Source: Oscillospiraceae bacterium
GTDB taxonomy: Bacteria > Bacillota > Clostridia > Oscillospirales > Oscillospiraceae
Length of the DNA stretch: 64,000 nt
Assembly: GCA_009776445.1 (NCBI GenBank)
Contig: WRNV01000001.1
Span: 20,967-84,966, forward strand
Direction: 5' to 3'
Each line of letters begins with the position of its first letter. The first letter of the stretch is position 1. Below, piece after piece: positions 45,901 to 54,259 of this stretch. A program made the translations under genes and the position numbers. The notes under the pieces were generated by a model. That model was given only the letters and a program-made list of their open reading frames with translations, was not told the DNA's origin and did not search any database.

Positions 45901-48900
45901 GCCAGTAGAAGAACCCATCCAGGAACTTGAGGTCCGAGCCGCCGTTCGCGGTTGATATCGGAATACTCGTATTGCCGTCAAAGAGCCATATGTCGGGTTT
46001 TTCCTCATCGCCGTATATACCATACGCCACTTTTAGCTCGCCATCCACATATCCGCCCGCCAATTCGGCAATATAATCCTTTGTGCTGAAAAGTGTTTCA
46101 GGCTTGCTCCATTCACCGTCACGCAGTGTAGTACTCATGACTGCAAACGATCCATCATAGCTATTACCATCATCACTTCGCCCGATTGGATCACCGGCGC
46201 GTACTTCCGTCCAAAGCGCCGTGACGCTATCTCCGTTTTCAACGAGCAGCGGGTTCATCTCAACCACATCATTATCTGTGATACGTTCATAATCAATAAA
46301 GCTCTGGGAAGACTGATCCCACTTCGCGACGCAAATCTCTGATCCATACAGCATTTCGTCCAGCACATCCCCAGCTTCGGGTTCGGCACCGCCGTTCCAC
46401 AAGTCGGCAGCCTTAACTACTGACTTTTGCCAAATCAAGTATAAGTCGTCGCCGACGCTGACTGTTTTCGCGTAGAAATCGGAAGTAGAACTTTCCACAA
46501 CAGGTTTTGGCGCGCTCCATACGCCGTTATCCAGCACGGAGTACATCAACTTGACATGGTCGCCGGTCTTGCTGACACCGTCGTCCGCGTTAAGCAGCAT
46601 GATCGTCTTATCCCCGGCTTTGGCAAACTGAGGCATCGACCCCGGTAATACGGAGCTTTGCAGCGGAACGCCGGAAGCCCAGTCGCCATCCCAAAGCGTG
46701 GTATTCTCCAGGTAGTCCCTTGATATATATTCAAAGTCTAATTCACCTTCTTCTTGGACTGCGGCAGGATCAAGCGCGCCGTATGCCGCCAAAGCGAGCA
46801 TACGCGGTTTCCCCCAAAGGTCTTTGCCCCATGGCCCGAAGGTCCATGTAAACTTAATGCAGAACAGCGCGTCGATCTCAATGCTCGCGGAAGCCTCAAT
46901 GCGTCCGTAAGACTCTACGCCCTTTGAAGTGCTTGCGTATACTCTTATTGGTAGGCTGGCGTCGCCTCTCACGCCCACGTATAACACCCCTCGTACGCCG
47001 ACTCCCAACGAAAGGAACATGTACGGGTTAATGCCAATAATGGTCTCCCCGTCAAATTTAACGCCTCCACCCCCGATGCTAAGCTCTGCTTTTGCGGCGA
47101 CTCCAAGTCCTAGGCCTCCGCCAACACCTATAGTTATCGGTACGATGCCGACTGTAAATAGAAAACTCTTTTGCCCTTCAGCGTAACTATTGACTATTAT
47201 TTCCCCAACATTGCTCAATTGTCTGCCGAAGATGTCAAATTTAACTTCAAAATAACCTATTCCGCCAATGTTGCCTTTAATGACGTCCGCTGCCATTGTG
47301 AAGTCCTTTTCCGTTATACCGTATTTTTCCCTCATGACGTCAAGACAGCCCTTGTACCCAACGGACATTTTAGCCGCTTGGAAATCAGATTTGAATTCCT
47401 TCCATGACCTTTCAGCCTCCAAAAGATTCTGTATTCTTAGTGCGCTCATAAGCTCGTCGAACGCCCAGTCAAGGGTTTGATCAAGGAACCCAAACAAAGG
47501 CATTATGAAACGACTATCCAGAATATCAAACATATCGTCAAAGAACCCTGTGATCTCGCCCTTTATCTTATCGACAAACCCGGTAAAAGAAAAGCGGAGT
47601 ACGCCGTTCAAGCCAAGCCATTCATCCAGTGCATCAAAAAGCGGCAGGATCAGTGAATCATTCAATTCATCCATGATTTCATCTAAGATGTCGCCGACCC
47701 AGTTTTCCAGCGCGTCGATGTAACCACTTACAGAAATGTCAAACCCATTTTTCTTTAATTCATCAAACAGTGGCTTGATAAGCTTATCATCAAGCGAACC
47801 TACTAGTTCGTCAAAAATGCCTATGATTTTATCATGCAGCGCGTCGATGTACGCTTTGACTGAGATATTAAAGCCCTTATCATTCAAGAATCCAAAAAAC
47901 TTCTTGATATAATCCCCGTCCATTTTTGTTATGATCTCCCCAATCAATTTAATAACTTCGTCCCTCAGCGCGTCGATATAAGCCTTGATAGAAATATTAA
48001 ACCCATTTTCATTGAGTATTTCAAACAGCTTCGTGATATAATCCCCGTCCATTTTTGTTATTATCTGGTCGATCAGTTTTATAACTTCGTCCCTCAGCAC
48101 GTTGATGTAAGCCGTGATTGAAATATTGAATCCGTTGTCCTTCAAGACTTTAAACAGTTCCATGATACATTCCTGATCAAGCTTTGTTATTATTTTTTCA
48201 ATAATATCAATGGTTTCGTTTTTCAGGGTTTCGATGTATGCATTGATTGATATCTCAAAACCCATTTTGTTCAGTTCATCAAACAGTGGACTGATATGAT
48301 TCAAATCCAGTTCTTTAAACAGGTCGTCGATGAAACCTGTGACGGCTTCATTCAATTTGTTTAGCAAAATCCTGAGGGCCTCATTCAGCTTAATGTCTTC
48401 CAAGAGTTCAAACAGCGGCTCGATGAGGCGCCCTTCCACTTGCTCAATCAGGTCGTCAAGAATCGCAATGAGCTTGTCACGGCCATCCCCCGATAGCGAG
48501 TCAAATTTACTCAGTATTATGACCTGTATTTCAGGGGCAACCCCGATTTCGTTTAGCATATCAACAAGGAAGTCTCTGGCGTAGACATTCACCTGATCCA
48601 CTTTTTCATATATCACCCTCGTCCACTCAGCTTTTAGAGTATCATACGCCGTACGTGTTTTTGCGACGAACTCGCTTAAGACCCTATCAATGTCAATTGG
48701 TTGTACGCCCGCAGCCGCCAGCATCCGCCTGAGCGTGTCTTCGGTAAGAATACCGCCGTTTTCGACAATACCGTGCCATTTGTTTTTTAAGTTGTTATAT
48801 TCCCGCTGCAGCCCACTAATGAGCCCCTCCATTAGCATTTCCCGCAGCATAGGCGGCACGTTCGCGTCTATCATCATCTGCTCCAGCGCCTCCTTGGTGA

Positions 48901-51900
48901 GGATAGCGCCTTCATTTACCTTATCTATTATTATTTTTTCCCAATCTTTTTTTAGCTTTATATATTCCGCTTGTATCCCATCGACAAGACCATCCATGAT
49001 ACTATTTTGCACAACAGGTAGTACTCCAGCTTCTGTCATCATCCGCCTCAGCGCGTCCTCAGTGAGGATAGCGCCTTGATTCACTTTTTCTATGATTTTC
49101 GCAGTCCAGTCATCCTTCAGCTTCTTATATTCCGCTTGCATTACGTCAACAAACCCAGACATAATGCCATTTTGCACAACGAGCGGCACACCGGCGTCTG
49201 TCATCATCCGCCTCAGCGCGCCCTCGGTGAGGACGGCGCCTTCATTTGCCATCCTTATGATTTCAGCTGTCCACTTATCCCTGAGCTTGTCATATTCCGC
49301 TTCCATTCCCTCAACAAGACCCTTCATGATGCTTTCACGCAGCACTTCCGGTACACCGGCGTCTATCATCAACTGATTTAGAGCGCTCTCGGTGAGGTAA
49401 GCCCCTCTATCCACAGCGTTTTTGAACATGTCGACCCATCTATCCCTCAGAGCTTCGTATTCCGTTTCCAGCCCCGTGACGAGCCCTTTCATGATGCTAT
49501 CGCGCACAACGGACGGTATTCCAGCGTCAGTCATGATCTGGATCAGCGCTTCCTTGGTGAGGGCTGCGCCATCCGCCAATTTGCCCTTGATTATACTTAT
49601 CCACGATGCCTTTAGCTTTTCATATTCCGCCCGATAGTCAAGGGAGAACCCGTTTATTATGCCGTTTCTGACGCCGGCGGGGACGCCGGCTTTGTCCATT
49701 GCGTCGCTCAACATTTTTATGACGAAGTCGCCGCCCTGATCAACTTTTTCATAAATGAAATTGGTGAATTCGTTTCTGAGTTTATAATACTCATTCCGAT
49801 ATAGGCTTTTGAGCTTGTCTTTCGAGCTCCTCAACAGTTCAAAAGCGTCGCTTAGTCCGCCGACGGAATAACCAAACTTGGGGCCCTCTTTGAAGTCTCC
49901 AATATATCCATAAAAAGTGATGGTGCCGTCCAAACTCTGTATCATATTTGTCAGGACGCCCATATTTGATTGCGGCAGTTTAACGTTTTTCGGGAAAACC
50001 TCGGCAGCTTTTCCGTCTAAAACGCCGTTATTTATTGGCGTAACCTCGAAAAGTGGCGCTTTCTGAACTGATTCGACTGCCTTGTCAATATCCGCCGGAG
50101 GATGTATGATGATGTTGAGCAAAACCGGTTCAGATTCTGTTTCTTGCGCAACCATTTTCAACCATATTTCTTTGCCTTCTTTAAAACACAGTCCCGGCGC
50201 AATATTAAATTTTCCGTCTTCGCTCCTGGCAAAGGCGCCGCCGCTCTGGTACAGTATATATTCCTTAGGCGTATTTCCGTTCCACTGTCCGGAAACCCTA
50301 AGGTTGATCATATCGCCTTTCCTTTCGGTATACGCAAGACTTCCTGAGCGTACATCCATATAAGTATTGAGATCCACCGCCATGGAGATATATGGTTTCC
50401 CGTCGCCCTTGTCCTTTTCCAGGAAAAAGCACCTCGTCTGCATCGGCGCCACCACATAGATCGACCCGGACGTCCGGTATCCCTCCGCGCTTGCCTCGAT
50501 TATATTTGCGCCATATGACCTTGTTTCGATAACGCCTCTTTCGTCCGTGTACTCCACAGCCAAGTCGGTGCCGTCGATGCCGTTTATGCTGACCCTTGCG
50601 TCGATAATGGAGTTCATCGATGCGACCTCTTTGACAATGATCTTGTGTGGATCGGCGTTGGTAATGATGTAATCAATATCCACAGTCCTGTCAAACATAG
50701 GATAGCCTCCACTGATACCAGGCGTAACGGACCAGCCAAGGGGATCATAACCTTTCTGCTTTAGCTCCAAGAAATAGCTGTTTAGTACGTTAACAAGTTT
50801 GGCGCTATCGTTGAAGTTGTTGGTGCCTTCAAACGCTAATATGCCGTCGGCACCGGTGAAGTAACCTGCGTCAACTTTGTTGCCAGACGCCAAAACGCCC
50901 ACAGCGGACTGCGCGCCACCGGGTTTGAAATAGGATATGGAGTTTGCTACCGCATTATTTGTGCCGGTACCGTTCGTACCAATAACGCCGCCAACCTGCG
51001 CGCCAACAATAGAACCGTTAAAATAGCAGTTGACTACCTCACCATAGTTCGTCCCTACAATGCCCCCTGCATTGTCTGCGGCTATTTCGCCCGCAGCAAA
51101 ACAGTTGTATATTTTGCCGTAACTGAGAACCGCGATTCCTCCGGAACCCTTTAATTCGTCGGTCCTCCCGGATCCTGACCTCTTGATAGAGGTGTCCGTT
51201 AGACCTGTATTTATGACAGTTCCATTTGCGCCGATATAGCCAAATAAGCCCTTGGCGCCAGTGTTGACAAATTTCAACCCCTTGATCAGGCAGCCTGAAC
51301 CTTCGAACATGCCGTTAAACTGAGTAGATGTGGTCGAGCCAATCGAAACCCAGGGGTATGGGGATAGGTCAATGTTTGAAGTCAGTTTTACTGTCTTTCC
51401 GGTAAAACTATTCGCGCTACTCTTACCTCTTCCGTTGACAAGCATCGCGAAGCCAGCCAGTTCTTCAGCGGTTTTTATCTCAAATGTCGATCCTGAGGTA
51501 TTGTTGTCATACCACGTTGTATCCGCAAAATCCTCCCACGACATTGTAGGAACGCTCACTTTGAACGGCACATTGTAGTTTACACCAGCTTGCGTGACCG
51601 CAGCGGTTAGCCTGACCAGCGCGTCGTCCGCTGGGTATTCCAGGCGGGTTACTTCCCCGCTCAAGCCATTAACGCATATGACCATTTCATTATCAGAAGT
51701 CCATGAGGCAACCTCTCCATTTGTGCCACTTGTTGGCAGGTAAAGCTCTTCCTTTGCGCTATAGATCGGCGTACCCGAAGCTTCTGTAGCAATTGGATTT
51801 GCAGGGTTATTCGCTTTTCCATTTCTGATCAGTTCCCATGTCGGCCAAGAGTTTATGCGGATTCTTAAATAAGCTGTCTTATTGCTGATTGCATAAGGAT

Positions 51901-53023
51901 CGCCACCTGGGAAAGTAATGCCGTTAGGATTTCCAGTCCAGTATGTGTATGAAAAACCGGGCCGCAAATTGATGTTGAGATAGCCTACGCTACCGTCTCT
52001 GCCGTAAGCAAAATCATAGTTTCGATTACTTGATCCGCCTTTTCCGCCGCCACAGGCAATTGCGCCAGAAGCCGTGAATGTACCAGCGGTGATAACGGTA
52101 GTGCCGCCGTCGCCCCCAGCGGAGCCCTGATAGTCTATATATGGGTCAAAGTTACCGCCATTGCCGCCACCTCTGCCAGCGCCGTACCTGCTGCTGGCTG
52201 TGATTTCTCCTCCATTTATGGTTGTTGTTCCGCCATATCCGCCGCTGCCACCATATCCACCATATCCACCATTGCTACCTTGCGCGCCATCTCCGCCTCT
52301 TCCGCCGCCAATGCCGGCACCATAATTGCTATTTGCGGTAACTGTACCTCCGTTTATTGTGAGCGTTGCTCCATCTCCGCCATTTTTAGCATATCCGCCG
52401 CTAGCCCCATTACCACCCCGGCCGCCGCCAATACCCGCTCCATAGGTGCTTGTCGCAGATATGTTTCCGCCATTGATAGTTATGTTACCTCCATTTCCGC
52501 CAGGGGTGCCACTGTTGCCATTAGTGCCTCTGCCGCCGCCAATACCAGCGCCGTCGGCACCGCCTTGCACTGTAAGTCTGGCAGCGCCTGTTCCCGCTGA
52601 AATTGTCAGGTTCGCTCCGGCAGTTAGTATTCCAGCGTAGTTTGCGCCTGTTGCGGTCACTGTGTTCGTTCCATTAAGTACAAATGTAGCGTAAGCCCCA
52701 GTATTCAGCATAATGGGCGAGTTTGAACCGTAGCTCATATTTATGTCTTGCAGAGTGACCGTCCGTGGACTTGCCGCCGTGCCGCCGCTTATGACTAGAC
52801 GCCTGTTCGTGACTTGAGCTGTCCCCGTCATCATGACAGTAACGTTGCCAGTGATTGTATACGTACCGCCGCTGTACGTCCAGCCAGTCCCTGGGCTTCT
52901 TGGGGAAGCGTCTGACAAGTCTATAGTCGTTCCACTGCTTGCCGCTAGCGCATTAATGGGAAGGATACCGATGATCAGTACCATTACCAAAATTACCGCC
53001 AATGCTTTTTTTGTGAACCTCAT
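42974..53023 (-). CDS. Giant SLH-anchored surface protein (3349 residues)
   Basis: Signal peptide 1-28, near-identical to giant gene 1. About 35-375: glycine-rich beta-helix-like repeats. About 490-780: GLUG-type repeats (GGIVGTNYGEVVNCYF). About 1090-1530: eight helical repeats of about 55 residues (LTEDALRRMMTEAGV type). About 1531-1850: seven helical repeats of 43 residues (NGFNISIKAYIDALRDEVI type). About 1940-2075: glycine-rich amphipathic beta region. About 2095-2510: propeller-like region. About 2515-2710: CARDB-like domains. Then a Big_2 domain, three near-identical 94-residue Big-like repeats (about 2823-3105), a Thr/Pro linker and three SLH repeats to the end. It should cover the cell surface as an adhesin or stalk. 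The helical repeats and amphipathic beta block are unlike ordinary adhesins. Ribosome site GGAGG. Confidence 0.88.
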   Translation of the reverse strand: MRFTKKALAVILVMVLIIGILPINALAASSGTTIDLSDASPRSPGTGWTYSGGTYTITGNVTVMMTGTAQVTNRRLVISGGTAASPRTVTLQDINMSYGSNSPIMLNTGAYATFVLNGTNTVTATGANYAGILTAGANLTISAGTGAARLTVQGGADGAGIGGGRGTNGNSGTPGGNGGNITINGGNISATSTYGAGIGGGRGGNGASGGYAKNGGDGATLTINGGTVTANSNYGAGIGGGRGGDGAQGSNGGYGGYGGSGGYGGTTTINGGEITASSRYGAGRGGGNGGNFDPYIDYQGSAGGDGGTTVITAGTFTASGAIACGGGKGGSSNRNYDFAYGRDGSVGYLNINLRPGFSYTYWTGNPNGITFPGGDPYAISNKTAYLRIRINSWPTWELIRNGKANNPANPIATEASGTPIYSAKEELYLPTSGTNGEVASWTSDNEMVICVNGLSGEVTRLEYPADDALVRLTAAVTQAGVNYNVPFKVSVPTMSWEDFADTTWYDNNTSGSTFEIKTAEELAGFAMLVNGRGKSSANSFTGKTVKLTSNIDLSPYPWVSIGSTTSTQFNGMFEGSGCLIKGLKFVNTGAKGLFGYIGANGTVINTGLTDTSIKRSGSGRTDELKGSGGIAVLSYGKIYNCFAAGEIAADNAGGIVGTNYGEVVNCYFNGSIVGAQVGGVIGTNGTGTNNAVANSISYFKPGGAQSAVGVLASGNKVDAGYFTGADGILAFEGTNNFNDSAKLVNVLNSYFLELKQKGYDPLGWSVTPGISGGYPMFDRTVDIDYIITNADPHKIIVKEVASMNSIIDARVSINGIDGTDLAVEYTDERGVIETRSYGANIIEASAEGYRTSGSIYVVAPMQTRCFFLEKDKGDGKPYISMAVDLNTYMDVRSGSLAYTERKGDMINLRVSGQWNGNTPKEYILYQSGGAFARSEDGKFNIAPGLCFKEGKEIWLKMVAQETESEPVLLNIIIHPPADIDKAVESVQKAPLFEVTPINNGVLDGKAAEVFPKNVKLPQSNMGVLTNMIQSLDGTITFYGYIGDFKEGPKFGYSVGGLSDAFELLRSSKDKLKSLYRNEYYKLRNEFTNFIYEKVDQGGDFVIKMLSDAMDKAGVPAGVRNGIINGFSLDYRAEYEKLKASWISIIKGKLADGAALTKEALIQIMTDAGIPSVVRDSIMKGLVTGLETEYEALRDRWVDMFKNAVDRGAYLTESALNQLMIDAGVPEVLRESIMKGLVEGMEAEYDKLRDKWTAEIIRMANEGAVLTEGALRRMMTDAGVPLVVQNGIMSGFVDVMQAEYKKLKDDWTAKIIEKVNQGAILTEDALRRMMTEAGVLPVVQNSIMDGLVDGIQAEYIKLKKDWEKIIIDKVNEGAILTKEALEQMMIDANVPPMLREMLMEGLISGLQREYNNLKNKWHGIVENGGILTEDTLRRMLAAAGVQPIDIDRVLSEFVAKTRTAYDTLKAEWTRVIYEKVDQVNVYARDFLVDMLNEIGVAPEIQVIILSKFDSLSGDGRDKLIAILDDLIEQVEGRLIEPLFELLEDIKLNEALRILLNKLNEAVTGFIDDLFKELDLNHISPLFDELNKMGFEISINAYIETLKNETIDIIEKIITKLDQECIMELFKVLKDNGFNISITAYINVLRDEVIKLIDQIITKMDGDYITKLFEILNENGFNISIKAYIDALRDEVIKLIGEIITKMDGDYIKKFFGFLNDKGFNISVKAYIDALHDKIIGIFDELVGSLDDKLIKPLFDELKKNGFDISVSGYIDALENWVGDILDEIMDELNDSLILPLFDALDEWLGLNGVLRFSFTGFVDKIKGEITGFFDDMFDILDSRFIMPLFGFLDQTLDWAFDELMSALRIQNLLEAERSWKEFKSDFQAAKMSVGYKGCLDVMREKYGITEKDFTMAADVIKGNIGGIGYFEVKFDIFGRQLSNVGEIIVNSYAEGQKSFLFTVGIVPITIGVGGGLGLGVAAKAELSIGGGGVKFDGETIIGINPYMFLSLGVGVRGVLYVGVRGDASLPIRVYASTSKGVESYGRIEASASIEIDALFCIKFTWTFGPWGKDLWGKPRMLALAAYGALDPAAVQEEGELDFEYISRDYLENTTLWDGDWASGVPLQSSVLPGSMPQFAKAGDKTIMLLNADDGVSKTGDHVKLMYSVLDNGVWSAPKPVVESSTSDFYAKTVSVGDDLYLIWQKSVVKAADLWNGGAEPEAGDVLDEMLYGSEICVAKWDQSSQSFIDYERITDNDVVEMNPLLVENGDSVTALWTEVRAGDPIGRSDDGNSYDGSFAVMSTTLRDGEWSKPETLFSTKDYIAELAGGYVDGELKVAYGIYGDEEKPDIWLFDGNTSIPISTANGGSDLKFLDGFFYWQEQGVIQFFDARYSEPGASRAITSIEAPISGMFKVLDQGGKQGIVWAEPTVVFPEVEADTDESPYTDGYAVRASILVDGEYSSPITLFTTDDNIANFDATLADDGVWKLAMNTFRADEINEYIPESDPAHSLVYTEITPKTDVALTYAYAYPSEMIDGVQPVSLVISNLGETNIKQLTLNLTGNAASNLPVNLRPGETVTLRQDVSLSKLPSTGQLTATVTCANDSDPGNNTYDKLRLGLVDVFVEASQYRFDNKTYVTVELYNYSTIPADTELIIREGDETGAVLDEQRVTVVNGENHIMFYKFGDDEMMANMIYIEAATSEPDYNQFNNSAIVPIYISHAEPPEDPDEDMEINWISATGISINGARDRSVSLEDESDTTLHATVYPSNASNQEFAWSSSNKYVAYVSDEGKIIPANPGETVILASTLDGGYRDSVTLTVFGQSSDIPVVDPFIPVTNIIGVSSSMKAGTPLTLAGTVNPPDATNKDIIWSIQNAGTTGATLMGNTLSATSAGTVIVKATIVNGSTATTDYTQPFNITVTASPITDFIPVTNIIVVSTSMTVGTPLTLSGTVDPPDATNKDITWSIQNAGSTGATLTGNTLNATSAGTFTVKATIVNGSTATTDYTQPFNITVTASPITDFIPVTNIIGVSSSMKAGTPLTLVGAVYPANATNKDIKWSIQNAGTTGATLTGNTLSATSAGTVTVKATIAKGSTASTDYTQDFNITVAANGNNDGGNDKGGNSGAITVTPTPTPTPEPEQQEWNPRIPASEWAVPEIQRAYKLGLIPESLLSDDTDFTAPITRVEFAGVAVKAFENLAETKAQAAETNPFTDTSDTDALKAFNVGIMVGYSADKFEPSIQLNREQCATALTRVFKRTMIPEWTFETDQRYPLSFTWPAPFADDAVISNWAKESVYFMAANSIILGVGNNRFAPRSTTTAEIAVGYAIATREQALAIAVRMVDKFGLPDVEANDY
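43708..44553 (-). repeat. Three tandem 282-bp repeats inside giant gene 2
   Basis: Each unit encodes a 94-residue Big-like domain (from DFIPVTNII to VTASPIT). The sequence ggagacgcgg recurs at 43989 and 44271, exactly 282 bp apart. DNA identity is very high, so copy number could change by recombination. Confidence 0.9.
47480..49750 (-). repeat. Two blocks of alpha-helical repeats inside giant gene 2
   Basis: About 48430-49750 encodes eight units of about 55 residues with LTxEALxxMMxDAGVPxxxxxxIM and a following EYxxLKxxW helix. About 47480-48430 encodes seven 43-residue units with LFxxLxxNGFxISxxAYIDAL. Unit lengths were counted from the translation. Confidence 0.85.
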
Positions 53024-53094
53024 TTCAATTTTCCTCCAATTTATATATTCAGATTTTCAGCCGGATTAAGATCAGCATCTTCACTTACTAAGTG

Positions 53095-53128
53095 AACGCT
53101 CCCTATCGGCAAAGCGGTAGGGAGCGTT
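53095..53128 (-). promoter_or_regulatory. Conserved leader hairpin of giant gene 2
   Basis: AACGCTCCCTA (53095-53105) pairs with TAGGGAGCGTT (53118-53128). Relative to giant gene 1 a C-G pair has become T-A and an A-C mismatch has become A-T, so pairing is kept while sequence changes. Confidence 0.7.
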
Positions 53129-53178
53129 ACGTCGGGATAGGAGAAGATCTATGCTTTCTCAGTGGCTTTGGTACATTA

Positions 53179-53207
53179 ATAATATTGGTTCACGCCGCAA
53201 ATAACAA
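53179..53207 (-). promoter_or_regulatory. Promoter of giant gene 2
   Basis: On the minus strand TTGTTA (53202-53207), 17 bases, TATTAT (53179-53184), conserved with giant gene 1. Predicted leader about 150 nt. Confidence 0.6.
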
Positions 53208-53212
53208 GATAC

Positions 53213-53262
53213 CGAAAGTAATGGTTTTATATGACTTTCGTCACTATTTTCCATGACTTTCG
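53213..53262 (-). promoter_or_regulatory. CGAAAGT dyad operator of giant gene 2
   Basis: CGAAAGTAAT (53213-53222), 8 bp, ATGACTTTCG (53231-53240), then a third exact half-site ATGACTTTCG at 53253-53262, 22 bp on. It ends 5 bp from the -35 box. Confidence 0.75.
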
Positions 53263-53327
53263 TCACTTTTGCGCGTTTTTGACCAGAGTACTACAAGCAA
53301 ACTCTTCCCGCTTTTGGATAGCGTAAT

Positions 53328-53363
53328 GGGCAGCCCACATTGGTTACATGTGTGTGGCTGCCC
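53328..53363 (-). terminator. GGGCAGCC hairpin downstream of the FHA regulator
   Basis: GGGCAGCCCACA pairs with TGTGTGGCTGCCC with one bulge. It lies between the regulator stop and the giant-gene operator. Apart from this and the operator sites I see nothing in 53263-53626. Confidence 0.5.
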
Positions 53364-53457
53364 AAGACGCGCCCCTTGCTAAAGGTGAATGAGGAAAAAA
53401 AGGATGGGATGTTTCGCGTCTATACAATATCTTATAATGTCAATCATTTCAATATGC

Positions 53458-53485
53458 CGAAAGTAATGGTTTTATATGACTTTCG
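53458..53485. promoter_or_regulatory. Third CGAAAGT dyad, orphan site
   Basis: CGAAAGTAAT (53458-53467), 8 bp, ATGACTTTCG (53476-53485). The 39 bp at 53457-53495 equal 53212-53250. It lies about 140 bp after the stop of the LuxR/FHA gene and may be an auxiliary site or a duplicated promoter remnant. Confidence 0.6.
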
Positions 53486-53626
53486 TCACTATTTTACTCC
53501 AAAGCTTATGATAAGGGGCGTTACAAAACAGCACAGCTCAAGCCGCGCCTCAAGTTCTGACCGGTTTGTTGTAGGTGTATACCATGTCAACCGTCGATTG
53601 CCTGAGTGAAGCGGGTTTGATATCTT

Positions 53627-54238
53627 CTAACCCTCGAAAATGTAATCCGCGCCGGAATTCCCGAATGACACTCGATCTCCGTTTTTCAGCAAATACGGCT
53701 CGGTTATCTTTTTCCCATTTACGAAAGTACCTGCCCGTGAACCCAAATCCATTATGGAATATCCACAAGGGCCGCGTTCGATGGCGGCATGACGACGGCT
53801 TACGGCTTTTGTTGATTTGTCAAACTCGAAATCGTACTGCTTGATGCCGACGCTGACGTCGAAGCGCCCAACGACGAACGGCCTACCTTGAATTATGAGA
53901 GGGATTATCTTGGGCAAGACGGCGAGACCGACACACCGCAAGCGCGCGTCCGCGTGAGTCGCAAGGTAGTTGTCAACCTCTGAGGTGTCCGTTATTACCT
54001 GTTCGTATTGCGCAACGTAAACCGCTGCCAACTGCGCCCTGTTTTGCACACCGGATTTTTTGTAAACTGTCGAAATATGGTTCTTAACGGTCCCCTCCGA
54101 TAAAAACAACAGTTTTGCGATTTGCTCGTTGCTAAGCCCCCTTGCGACTAACTTGCAAATCTCAATCTCCCTACCTGTCAGCATGCTGTTGATCTTCTGA
54201 TTCTGATTCTGATTTTGATTTTGATTTTGAATTATCAC
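53627..54238 (-). CDS. LuxR-type HTH regulator fused to an FHA domain
   Basis: 203 residues from a GTG with GGTGG upstream. After an Asn-Gln repeat start, residues 18-82 form a LuxR/GerE HTH (LTGREIEICKLVARGLSNEQIAKLLFLSEGTVKNHISTVYKK). A linker follows, then a C-terminal FHA domain (about 115-203) with FVVGRFDVS, AVSRRHAAIE and GSRAGTFVNGKKI, carrying the Arg, Ser-x-x-His and Asn of phosphothreonine readers. There is no receiver domain. It lies 21 bp after the Ser/Thr kinase gene, so the natural reading is a DNA-binding protein controlled by Thr phosphorylation. HTH-before-FHA is an uncommon order. Confidence 0.9.
   Translation of the reverse strand: MIIQNQNQNQNQNQKINSMLTGREIEICKLVARGLSNEQIAKLLFLSEGTVKNHISTVYKKSGVQNRAQLAAVYVAQYEQVITDTSEVDNYLATHADARLRCVGLAVLPKIIPLIIQGRPFVVGRFDVSVGIKQYDFEFDKSTKAVSRRHAAIERGPCGYSIMDLGSRAGTFVNGKKITEPYLLKNGDRVSFGNSGADYIFEG
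54195..54230 (-). repeat. Six hexanucleotide repeats at the start of the LuxR/FHA gene
   Basis: TTCTGA x3 then TTTTGA x3 on the + strand encode the Asn-Gln run right after the start codon. Gain or loss of units would keep frame but change the N-terminal length. Confidence 0.85.
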
Positions 54239-54259
54239 GCTATCACCACCAACGATCCA

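Noticed and set aside
47480-49750. Tape-measure or prophage origin of the helical repeat region
   Set aside because: It is inside a single gene with a signal peptide and SLH domains, and no phage structural genes are near.
51900-52700. Regular short repeats that could suggest a CRISPR array
   Set aside because: The repeats are in frame, imperfect and encode glycine-rich beta-helix units of giant protein 2; there are no unique spacers or cas genes.
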